A stretch of DNA of 5,348 nt from Lactobacillaceae bacterium UBA5807. Lineage in GTDB: Bacteria; Bacillota; Bacilli; Lactobacillales; Lactobacillaceae. Below are positions 1-3,973 of the stretch, piece after piece. Each line of letters opens with the position of its first letter. Positions within the stretch are counted from its first letter, which is position 1. Below the pieces are notes generated by a model. The model saw only the letters and a program-made list of their open reading frames with translations. It was not told where the DNA came from and made no database searches. Location of the stretch: the NCBI GenBank assembly GCA_002418005.1, contig DIDF01000006.1:1-5348 (forward strand), read 5' to 3'. A program made the translations under genes and the position numbers.

Positions 1-2
1 AA

Positions 3-91
3 TGCGAGTGGCAGGGGTCGAACCTGCATCTATTGGGGCTTTACTGTTGGGCATTAGATAATTCATTGTTCTACCGTTGAACTACACTCGC
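3..91 (-). tRNA. tRNA-like gene, Gly-type arms, abnormal anticodon arm
   Basis: On the minus strand a 7-bp acceptor stem (GCGAGTG with CACTCGC), TA at positions 8-9, a D arm (GTTC-AACGGTA-GAAC) and a T arm (GCAGG-TTCGACC-CCTGC) are all perfect and resemble bacterial tRNA-Gly. The discriminator base is A and no CCA is encoded. The middle is wrong: 39 nt separate base 26 from the T stem, against about 22 in a class I tRNA, and no 5-7-5 anticodon arm can be drawn. The best pairing is ATCTA (55-59) with TAGAT (28-32). This would place T33 and a GCC glycine anticodon just after the 5' strand, but the loop has about 15 extra bases and the variable region is lost. It may be a degenerate tRNA-Gly, a rearranged tRNA or a tRNA-like pseudogene. 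Its identity is uncertain. Confidence 0.7.
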
Positions 92-96
92 ATGGT

Positions 97-131
97 GAAT
101 CCACTATCTTTGTAGGTAGTGGATTCGTTTT
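97..131. terminator. Perfect 10-bp hairpin between mscL and the tRNA-like gene
   Basis: GAATCCACTA at 97-106 pairs perfectly with TAGTGGATTC at 117-126 around a 10-nt loop. It lies immediately after the mscL stop codon and before the tRNA-like gene in their shared minus direction, so it probably ends or attenuates mscL transcription. A T run follows only on the plus strand (128-131). It would therefore be a better intrinsic terminator for plus-strand transcription, and on the minus strand it lacks a U tail. It may act in both directions. Confidence 0.6.
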
Positions 132-507
132 AACGTGTTTTTTTAAAAATTTCAACAATTTCGGAAAGATACTTTTCTTCTTTTGTGGGAGTGGGTGTTT
201 CTTCCGAAGAGTTATCTTTAGCTGGCATCATTTTATTAATCGCTTTGACCAGCAAAAATACCACAAAGGCAATAATTAGAAAGTTAATAATGGAATTGAT
301 AAATGATCCATATTTAAATGTGGCATTGCCAACCTTAAATACGAGGCTTGAAAAGTCAATTTGTCCTAAAAAAATACCAATTAACGGATTGATGATATTG
401 TCAACAAGTGACTTAACAATGGCCGTAAATGCAGCACCAATAATAACACCGACAGCTAAGTCCATTACATTACCACGGGCTATAAATTATTTGAATTCTT
501 TTAACAT
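130..507 (-). pseudogene. mscL: Large-conductance mechanosensitive channel MscL, interrupted by a nonsense codon
   Basis: MscL is a pentameric inner-membrane channel that opens under membrane tension and releases solutes during hypo-osmotic shock. The expected start is the ATG at 505-507 behind a strong AGGAGG (513-518). It reads MLKEFK, then meets UAA at 487-489, then continues in frame as FIARGNVMDLAVG, the conserved MscL N-terminus. One substitution (GAA to TAA at codon 7) explains it. The remaining frame is intact: TM1 with the pore motif DLAVGVIIGAAF, a periplasmic loop, TM2 (SIINFLIIAFVVFLL), and a charged C-terminal helix (EEKYLSEIVEIFKK). Full length would be 125 codons, normal for the family. 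The next in-frame ATG (463-465) gives 111 aa but has no clear ribosome binding site, and it drops the amphipathic S1 helix and the RGN segment. The gene is probably inactive or made only by readthrough or reinitiation. A sequencing error is possible. Confidence 0.85.
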
Positions 508-558
508 AAAATCCTCCTAATTTTTCAGCTTTTAACGTCATCAGTGTTTGGACAATTC
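508..558. other. Probable chromosome-prophage junction interval
   Basis: Only 51 nt separate the mscL start from the stop codon of the phage-type peptidase gene, so the junction between host and element should lie here if mscL is chromosomal. The interval holds the mscL ribosome binding site. I see no convincing -35/-10 pair for mscL, no terminator for the upstream operon, and no repeat shared with the integrase region. The peptidase operon may therefore read through into mscL. Placement of the junction is inferred from gene content only. Confidence 0.4.
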
Positions 559-993
559 CTAGATTGATTTATCGTTATATTTCTGAAATTCTTTCACTAC
601 GATTGCTTCAAGGTGAGATGGAATTGCGAAACAGCTCATAAAATCGGTGTAGTTCATTAAACCAATTTGTCGTTCATTGGCATAATAAGGCAACAGCATT
701 TGGATTGCACTGCGATTAGCCTGTGTTTCAATCTGTGGATCAGAGTGAATTGAATTAAAAGCTAATAAATGTGTAGATTTATCACCATTCATCACATGAC
801 TAATTTCATGTGCAACTTGAAAAGGTAGTTGTTGTTTATTTGATTGGCCGCTGTTGATGATAATTAAACGTTTTTTAGTATCAGCAAGGGCAGTCATACT
901 TGATGAAAACTCATGGCTAGAAAGTATGCCAATATTATGATCTAGCGCATAATTATAAAGGTCTTCTAATATGTCATTTTCAAAACTGTTCAT
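559..993 (-). CDS. ImmA/IrrE-family metallopeptidase (repressor-cleaving)
   Basis: This 144-aa protein is a zinc metallopeptidase of the ImmA/IrrE (COG2856, DUF955) family. In ICEBs1 and many Firmicute prophages such a protein cleaves the cognate XRE repressor after DNA damage and so induces the element. The zinc motif HEISH is at residues 62-66, inside a helix beginning with PFQVAHEISH. The downstream Glu of IETQANRSAIQMLLP (E89) is the likely third ligand, matching the family's E..AN...A...L.P signature. The length is usual for the short phage forms. It starts 4 nt after the repressor's TAG on the same strand, with only a weak GGGGTAAG-like upstream sequence, so translation is probably coupled to the repressor. 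Its cytosolic partner is inferred to be the adjacent repressor. The stop faces mscL with no visible terminator. Confidence 0.9.
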   Translation of the reverse strand: MNSFENDILEDLYNYALDHNIGILSSHEFSSSMTALADTKKRLIIINSGQSNKQQLPFQVAHEISHVMNGDKSTHLLAFNSIHSDPQIETQANRSAIQMLLPYYANERQIGLMNYTDFMSCFAIPSHLEAIVVKEFQKYNDKSI

Positions 994-997
994 TATA

Positions 998-1324
998 CTA
1001 CTTACCCCGCAATAATCTCCGAATTATTTCTTTGTCTTCATCAGGTATAGGCTTACCATCAAAAGTTAAAATTGAATCATCCTTGTTTAAATCAACAATT
1101 GGTTTTTCAGTAGGATCGCCACTTTCATCGGAATTACCCAATAAATAGTCAACTGATACATTTAAAACACTAGCAATTGCCATCAAAGTGGTTTTTCGAG
1201 GGGTAACACCCTGATTATACCTATATATTGCGGTTTCACTTTTTAATCCAGCTTTCGTAGCGACTGTTCTCAAGCTCAAACCGCGTTTATCTGAAATTTC
1301 TTTTATTCTGTCGAACACAGTCAT
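998..1324 (-). CDS. XRE-family phage repressor (CI/ImmR-like)
   Basis: This 108-aa DNA-binding protein is the likely lysogeny repressor. An XRE helix-turn-helix spans residues 5-62 (FDRIKEISDKRGLSLRTVATKAGL, then a recognition helix around SETAIYRYNQG, ending VSVDYLLGN). A short acidic linker follows, and then a C-terminal tail (LTFDGKPIPDEDKEIIRRLL) of the kind found on compact Lactobacillus-phage repressors. There is no S24/LexA-type autoproteolytic domain, which fits inactivation by the adjacent ImmA-like peptidase rather than RecA-stimulated self-cleavage. The ATG at 1322-1324 follows AGGAG at a rather long 12-nt spacing, and no better in-frame start exists upstream. Two dyad operators lie on its own predicted promoter and one on the opposing promoter, so it probably autoregulates and silences the rightward operon. 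Confidence 0.9.
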   Translation of the reverse strand: MTVFDRIKEISDKRGLSLRTVATKAGLKSETAIYRYNQGVTPRKTTLMAIASVLNVSVDYLLGNSDESGDPTEKPIVDLNKDDSILTFDGKPIPDEDKEIIRRLLRGK

Positions 1325-1357
1325 ATCAATGAATATCTCCTAATGCGACAAATTAAT

Positions 1358-1372
1358 GTGCACTAAGTGTAA
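1358..1372. promoter_or_regulatory. Operator O1 of the lysogeny switch
   Basis: GTGCAC-TAA-GTGTAA is a 15-bp imperfect dyad matching the pattern GTACAC-N3-GTGTAC seen best in O3. It covers the predicted -10 of the repressor promoter. Its centre is 33 bp (about three helical turns) from O2, favouring binding of two dimers on the same DNA face. Confidence 0.6.
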
Positions 1373-1395
1373 AAATAAAGTTGATATTTTGTACA
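1366..1395 (-). promoter_or_regulatory. Predicted leftward promoter for repressor-immA operon
   Basis: Read on the minus strand, TACACT (1371-1366) is a good -10. TGTACA (1395-1390) lies 18 nt upstream as a partial -35, matching 4 of 6 consensus bases. The -10 falls inside operator O1 and the -35 inside O2. That is the arrangement expected for an autoregulated repressor promoter. No transcript data support it. Confidence 0.45.
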
Positions 1396-1405
1396 CTAGG
1401 TGCTA
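1391..1405. promoter_or_regulatory. Operator O2 of the lysogeny switch
   Basis: GTACAC-TAG-GTGCTA has one perfect half-site and one degenerate half-site of the same 15-bp dyad. It overlaps the predicted -35 of the leftward promoter. Binding of the repressor or the Cro-like protein is inferred from position and similarity among the three sites. Confidence 0.6.
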
Positions 1406-1445
1406 ATATAAATTCATCAAGTAATTGAGCAACAAAAAAACAGCT

Positions 1446-1482
1446 TTATCATCTAGGATTTTTGCGAATATGTAGAGGATAA
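1446..1482. other. Imperfect stem-loop between the divergent promoters
   Basis: TTATCATCT (1446-1454) pairs with AGAGGATAA (1474-1482) with one A-G mismatch, leaving a 19-nt loop. It lies upstream of both predicted promoters, so it should not be in either transcript. It may be a DNA-level site, part of an unrecognised small RNA, or chance pairing. Confidence 0.3.
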
Positions 1483-1511
1483 GAAAGTCTTTTATTGCTT
1501 ATTTGTTATGC

Positions 1512-1540
1512 GATCATAGTACACCTAGTGTACATATAAT
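1512..1540 (+). promoter_or_regulatory. Predicted rightward early promoter
   Basis: A consensus -10 TATAAT at 1535-1540 stands about 40 nt before the Cro-position gene. At 17-bp spacing the -35 would be GATCAT (1512-1517), a poor match, so the promoter may be weak or activator-dependent. Operator O3 occupies the spacer, consistent with repression in the lysogen. Confidence 0.55.
1519..1533. promoter_or_regulatory. Operator O3 of the lysogeny switch (best copy)
   Basis: GTACAC-CTA-GTGTAC has two perfect 6-bp half-sites. It ends one base before the TATAAT of the rightward promoter, so a bound protein would block RNA polymerase. Its centre is 128 bp from that of O2, leaving room for looping between operators. 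It is the least degenerate of the three sites. Confidence 0.7.
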
Positions 1541-1581
1541 GCAATAACTTGATGAATAAATTACGGAAAGGAGGCGAAACC

Positions 1582-1809
1582 ATGCCAGAACAAACAATTG
1601 ATAAAGCCGCATTGGAAATCGAATTGCAATATGTGACTGCACTAAAGCGTCATGGATTATCTCAAAAGGCCATGGCAGCGTTGCTTACTACTCAGGACGA
1701 AAAAGTGGCACCATCACAAGTTAACAGAGCCGTCAAGGGTGGTAACGAACCCAAATCAAGACGGATTCGTTCACAAATGGCAAAGATTTTAGAGATTCAG
1801 GAGGATTAA
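1582..1809 (+). CDS. Small HTH protein in the Cro position
   Basis: This 75-aa protein is the first gene of the rightward operon, divergent from the repressor, where Cro-type regulators normally sit. I chose the ATG at 1582 because AAAGGAGG (1567-1574) precedes it at 7 nt; an upstream in-frame TTG/ATG at 1549-1554 has no such site. It resembles a compact helix-turn-helix: helix around YVTALKRHG (residues 18-25), LSQKAMAALL (26-35), a probable recognition helix APSQVNRAVKGG (43-54), then RRIRSQMAKIL (60-70). The turn between helices 2 and 3 is longer than in typical XRE proteins (TTQDEKV), so it is a divergent member. It probably antagonises the repressor at the dyad operators. Its stop codon overlaps the spacing region of the next gene's ribosome binding site. 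Confidence 0.75.
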   Translation: MPEQTIDKAALEIELQYVTALKRHGLSQKAMAALLTTQDEKVAPSQVNRAVKGGNEPKSRRIRSQMAKILEIQED

Positions 1810-1811
1810 TT

Positions 1812-2516
1812 ATGAACGATTTGGTAATTATGAAAAAGCAGCAAGCTGTTACCAGTAGTTTGCAAGTTGCTGAAACATTTGGAAAAGATCACAAGAACGT
1901 TTTACAAAACATTGATAATTTGGTGGCTAAAAATTCAGCTACGAAAAATATGTTTGTAGAATCTGTTTACGTAAATCGTGGAAAATCATATCCAATGTAT
2001 TACATGAATCGTGATGGGTTTACTTTGTTGGCAATGGGTTTTACAGGCGATAAGGCACTTCAATTCAAGATCCAGTACATTAAGGCGTTCAACCAGATGG
2101 AACATCAAGTTAAATTTCAAGTTCCGTCTACGTTGCCAGAAGCATTACGTTTGGCTGCTGACCAAGCAGAGAGGATTTCAGTGTTGAAACCTAAAGCGGA
2201 TTATACCGACAAGATGTTATCCAACAAGGGGTTAGAAACAATCTCGATGATCGCCAAGAACTACGGCTACACAACGCGTGAGTTTAATAAGCTGTTACAC
2301 GGCTTAGGCATTCAATACAAACAAGGAAAAACATGGTTGCTGTATGCCAAGTATCAAGACGAAGGTTATACGCACATTGAACCATACGAGTATACGAATA
2401 GCGATGGCATTACACATGTACGCAACACGCTGAAGTGGACGCAAGCAGGACAAAAATTCTTATACGACTTTTTGAAGTCAAAGGGAATCATGCCACTAGT
2501 TGAACAGACAGTATAG
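1812..2516 (+). CDS. Phage antirepressor, Rha-like N-terminus and KilAC (ANT) C-terminus
   Basis: This 234-aa protein has the two-domain layout of phage antirepressors. Residues about 8-97 match the Rha/pRha regulatory domain: an early DNA-contact region with SSLQVAETFGKDHKNVLQNI and then the hallmark YYMNRDGFTLLAMGFTGDKA and QFKIQYIKAFNQME. Residues about 118-228 match the KilAC/ANT domain: KPKADYTDKML, TISMIAKNYG, REFNKLLHGLGIQYKQGKTWLLY, and TLKWTQAGQKFLYDFLKSKG. Such proteins counter CI-type repressors or steer early development. The ATG at 1812 follows AGGAGG (1799-1804) at 7 nt spacing, and the gene is separated from the Cro-position gene by 2 nt, so the two are co-transcribed. The target here is unknown; inhibition of the nearby XRE repressor is an inference from family and position. 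Confidence 0.88.
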   Translation: MNDLVIMKKQQAVTSSLQVAETFGKDHKNVLQNIDNLVAKNSATKNMFVESVYVNRGKSYPMYYMNRDGFTLLAMGFTGDKALQFKIQYIKAFNQMEHQVKFQVPSTLPEALRLAADQAERISVLKPKADYTDKMLSNKGLETISMIAKNYGYTTREFNKLLHGLGIQYKQGKTWLLYAKYQDEGYTHIEPYEYTNSDGITHVRNTLKWTQAGQKFLYDFLKSKGIMPLVEQTV

Positions 2517-2528
2517 GAGGAAAAAACA

Positions 2529-2648
2529 ATGGATAAGGAGCTTCGAAAGGCAGTACGAGAATATTTATTGGAATTATTAATCGAAAAAAATAAAAGCTCA
2601 GAAATGGCGGCAACCATTGCTGAACTTTATAGATTGTTACTTGAATAA
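2529..2648 (+). CDS. Small 39-aa helical protein of unknown function
   Basis: ATG at 2529 is preceded by AGGAGG (2515-2520) at an ideal 8-nt spacing; the site overlaps the antirepressor stop codon, so the gene belongs to the same operon. The product begins MDKELRKAVREYLLELL and ends AAELYRLLLE-like (EMAATIAELYRLLLE), giving two probable amphipathic helices rich in Leu and charged residues. I do not recognise a family. Small helical proteins at this place are common in Lactobacillales phages and often act as protein inhibitors or adaptors, but nothing here shows a role. Its last 12 nt overlap the end of the convergent minus-strand gene. Confidence 0.65.
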   Translation: MDKELRKAVREYLLELLIEKNKSSEMAATIAELYRLLLE

Positions 2649-2849
2649 GACACTCATGATGTCACTTCGGCCAATGTCAAAGATTGTATCACCAATAAAT
2701 TTAACGTCTCCGTGGGCATCATTTAAAGAAAAATCAGCAAAATCAGTAATTGATACCTTTTCACCCATGAAATCCCTAGTTTGAATTTTCTTTAGGTTAG
2801 AGACCGAAACTAAATCGTGAGACGTTGTGGTAATTTCAACAGTATTCAT
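2637..2849 (-). CDS. Unknown 70-aa protein on the opposite strand of the early operon
   Basis: The ATG at 2847-2849 has a good GAGGTG ribosome binding site at 7 nt spacing and a TATACT -10-like element about 30 nt upstream, which argues for a real gene despite its orientation. The 70-aa product is acidic in its second half (SITDFADFSLNDAHGDVKF, then GDTIFDIGRSDI) and looks like a small beta-rich fold. It has no transmembrane segment, cysteine motif or HTH that I can see, and I recognise no family. It shares its promoter-leader cassette with the 71-aa gene at 2971-3186, so the two are probably co-regulated. It converges on the 39-aa gene with a 12-nt overlap. Function unknown; a lysogenic-conversion (moron) role or regulation of the early transcript by antisense transcription are options. 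Confidence 0.65.
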   Translation of the reverse strand: MNTVEITTTSHDLVSVSNLKKIQTRDFMGEKVSITDFADFSLNDAHGDVKFIGDTIFDIGRSDIMSVLFK

Positions 2850-2891
2850 ATAGATTCACCTCGATTAATTGGAATAACTAAGTATACATCT
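2845..2891 (-). promoter_or_regulatory. Duplicated promoter-RBS cassette, copy 1
   Basis: Read on the minus strand this holds TATACT (2886-2881, likely -10), a conserved block AGTTATTCCAATTAATCGAG, and GAGGTG before the ATG. A 22-bp core (2858-2879) is identical to 3194-3215 in front of the other minus-strand gene, with the flanks differing by one indel and a few substitutions. No clear -35 is conserved. The identity covers promoter, leader and ribosome binding site but stops at the coding sequences, so this is a repeated control unit rather than a duplicated gene. Confidence 0.75.
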
Positions 2892-2907
2892 GAAAGAAAT
2901 GATCCAC

Positions 2908-2994
2908 ATGAAGAAGCTAATTAACGTTTTATGGGCAATCGAAAAAGACCTCCATGTTATCGCAAGTGAATTACTGAGGAAAATTAGTGGTTAA
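2908..2994 (+). CDS. Very small 28-aa ORF of unknown function
   Basis: ATG at 2908 opens MKKLINVLWAIEKDLHVIASELLRKISG and stops at 2994. An alternative ATG at 2899 in the same frame adds three residues. The product looks like one amphipathic helix with a regular spacing of Leu, Ile and Val. The ribosome binding site is weak (GAAAG about 11 nt upstream). It resembles the type of tiny helical ORF annotated in Lactobacillus phages, but I can name no family. Its last 24 nt overlap the 3' end of the convergent 71-aa gene, repeating the arrangement seen at 2529-2849. Confidence 0.4.
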   Translation: MKKLINVLWAIEKDLHVIASELLRKISG

Positions 2995-3186
2995 TATGAT
3001 CCGTTTAATTTTATTTTTGTAATAAACAATGTCTAGGTAACCTTTTGCTTGCAATTCGATAAGGCCGATTCGTAAAAACGCATCATTTAGCCCAGTTATT
3101 TCTTTTAATTTCTTAATACGGGTCACACTAGTAGGATGATCAGAACTAGCCAGAACGCGAATAGCTTTAATTAAATCATCATTCAT
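2971..3186 (-). CDS. Unknown 71-aa protein, possible winged-helix, opposite strand
   Basis: The ATG at 3184-3186 has GAGGT at 7 nt spacing and lies behind the second copy of the promoter-RBS cassette. The 71-aa product suggests a small winged-helix fold: a helix LIKAIRVLASS, then TSVTRIKKLKEITGL, a recognition-like helix NDAFLRIGLIELQAKGYL (residues about 34-51), and a beta-hairpin wing DIVYYKNKIKRIILT. The order matches MarR/wHTH-type DNA-binding proteins reduced to their core, though I cannot assign a family. It is divergent from the XRE gene at 3243 across 56 bp, so either protein might control the shared intergenic region. The 3' end overlaps the 28-aa ORF. It is oriented against the surrounding early genes. 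Confidence 0.65.
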   Translation of the reverse strand: MNDDLIKAIRVLASSDHPTSVTRIKKLKEITGLNDAFLRIGLIELQAKGYLDIVYYKNKIKRIILTTNFPQ

Positions 3187-3228
3187 ATTGATTACCTCGA
3201 TTAATTGGAATAACTCAAGTATACAGCT
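3181..3228 (-). promoter_or_regulatory. Duplicated promoter-RBS cassette, copy 2, in a divergent intergenic region
   Basis: On the minus strand it contains TATACT (3223-3218), the conserved block GAGTTATTCCAATTAATCGA and GAGGT before the 71-aa gene. The core 3194-3215 is identical to 2858-2879. A one-base insertion separates the core from the -10 compared with copy 1. It also lies directly upstream of the divergent XRE gene, making it a plausible operator for that protein. GTATAC (3219-3224) is a palindrome shared by both copies. Confidence 0.75.
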
Positions 3229-3242
3229 AAGGAGTGAGATTT

Positions 3243-3467
3243 ATGGACGCCAAAACATTAGGCAAGCGCATTCATAAAATACGCATTAATAACGGTATGA
3301 CTATGGCGGAATTTATCAATTTAATTGATGGCACTCAACATTATAAAAGATTCTCAGGGACAGTAAATAATTGGGAACATGGTCTGAATATGCCTAACAA
3401 ACGACGATTGAAAAAGATTGCTGATTTAGCCGGTACAACAGTTAGCGAGATTTTGAGCGAGGAATAG
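3243..3467 (+). CDS. Second small XRE-family HTH regulator
   Basis: This 74-aa protein is almost entirely an XRE helix-turn-helix: LGKRIHKIRINNGMTMAEFINLI (residues 6-28), a loop TQHYKRF, a recognition helix SGTVNNWEHGLNMPNKRRLKKIADL, and the closing GTTVSEILSEE. The NNWEHG...P segment is the classic end of the recognition helix in this family. I chose ATG 3243 because AAGGAG (3229-3234) precedes it at 8 nt; a GTG at 3234 would lie within that site. It is divergent from the 71-aa gene and separate from the main switch. It might regulate the duplicated cassettes at 2845-2891 and 3181-3228, or later early genes; both are inferences from position. Confidence 0.85.
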   Translation: MDAKTLGKRIHKIRINNGMTMAEFINLIDGTQHYKRFSGTVNNWEHGLNMPNKRRLKKIADLAGTTVSEILSEE

Positions 3468-3484
3468 GAGAAAGGAATGATTCT

Positions 3485-3649
3485 ATGTACGAAGTTTACC
3501 TACTAGCGGGATTTTTATCCTTCTGGTTAACAGTAATTGTGTTGATTGCATCAGCTGGTTATCAGCTGCACAAGTCAGTTGTCCGTGCTGGTGGCTGGGC
3601 ACCACTTTTGGAAGATTTCTTTGGGCTGGAGGATCAGCATGAAAATTAA
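3485..3649 (+). CDS. Small single-pass membrane protein (54 aa)
   Basis: ATG 3485 begins MYEVYLLAGFLSFWLTVIVL IASAGYQLHK: one hydrophobic segment at about residues 5-25, followed by a basic stretch (HKSVVR) and a soluble acidic tail (LLEDFFGLEDQHEN). Under the positive-inside rule the tail should be cytoplasmic with the short N-terminus outside. AAAGG at 3471-3475 gives a ribosome binding site at 9 nt. Its end overlaps the next gene by 11 nt, indicating coupled translation. No family recognised. Small membrane proteins in prophage early regions can be superinfection-exclusion factors, but nothing specific supports that here. Confidence 0.6.
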   Translation: MYEVYLLAGFLSFWLTVIVLIASAGYQLHKSVVRAGGWAPLLEDFFGLEDQHEN

Positions 3650-3842
3650 CGTTGGTGACAAGGTCAGATATGAAGATACGTACGCTATAGGCGTCAAGAT
3701 AGTATCAGCAGGTGTTGGTAAAGTATTAGAACTCAAACCAGACACTTATGGGAAGTCGAAAAAGCAAATTGCTGTAATCAAGCAGCGGGGCCGCGAACCA
3801 TTTGAAATGTTTACCAGTGGTTTACAGGCAATTGACCGATAA
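3639..3842 (+). CDS. Unknown 67-aa basic protein
   Basis: The ATG at 3639 is preceded by GGAGG (3628-3632) at 6 nt spacing, inside the end of the membrane-protein gene. The frame is open further upstream to 3546, but that stretch is out of frame with, and inside, the 54-aa gene and has no ribosome binding site, so I take 67 aa. The product starts MKINVGDKVRYED, then alternates short beta-like segments (VKIVSAGVGKVLEL, QIAVIKQRG, PFEMFTSGLQAI). The opening GDKVRY is typical of SH3-like barrels, and the charge is positive. I do not recognise a family; nucleic-acid binding is possible but unproven. It is the last gene before the 131-nt gap in front of the integrase. Confidence 0.7.
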   Translation: MKINVGDKVRYEDTYAIGVKIVSAGVGKVLELKPDTYGKSKKQIAVIKQRGREPFEMFTSGLQAIDR

Positions 3843-3973
3843 AAATGACGGCCAAACAGGGTCAAAAGAGGTGGCTAAATATAGGACACGTAAAAGCTGT
3901 TGTATCAATGGATTACACGATTATATTTTGGTTGCGATTATATAGAGTATTCGCAAGTGGTTAGAGGTGCCTC

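Larger units (their letters stand above)
1412..1557. repeat. 11-bp inverted repeat pair within the switch region
   Basis: ATTCATCAAGT at 1412-1422 is the exact reverse complement of ACTTGATGAAT at 1547-1557. The left arm lies beside O2. The right arm lies just after the rightward -10, in the transcribed leader. The arms are 124 bp apart, too far for a simple hairpin but suited to a second regulator binding both ends. The sequence differs from the O1-O3 dyad. Confidence 0.45.

Noticed and set aside
3..91. Idea that the odd tRNA is a UAA suppressor that rescues the neighbouring mscL nonsense codon
   Set aside because: TTA occurs in the central part but is preceded by A, so U33 is missing. A CTA triplet can be set after a T but would read UAG, not UAA, and its flanks do not pair. 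No suppressor anticodon arm can be built.
3..91. tRNA gene as the attachment site of this prophage
   Set aside because: Its 3' end points out of the window to the left, and mscL lies between it and the phage genes. Elements integrated in a tRNA normally face its 3' end. It could only serve an element to the left of the window.
185..520. Plus-strand 111-codon frame across mscL
   Set aside because: It is the shadow of the conserved mscL frame, with no ribosome binding site.
2366..2617. Minus-strand frame across the end of the antirepressor gene
   Set aside because: It overlaps a well-supported gene and the 39-aa ORF, has no ribosome binding site, and its Cys/Ser/Val-rich translation looks like antisense of coding DNA.
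3845..3964. 39-aa ORF in the gap before the integrase
   Set aside because: It opens with ATG and would include a short hydrophobic stretch (TIIFWLRLY), but no ribosome binding site precedes it and its composition is not phage-gene-like. The 131-nt gap shows no clear promoter, terminator or attP repeat that I can support.
3965..3973. GAGGTGCCTC inverted repeat at the integrase start as a recombination site
   Set aside because: It has only 4-bp arms, includes the ribosome binding site, and has no partner near the prophage edge; chance is sufficient.
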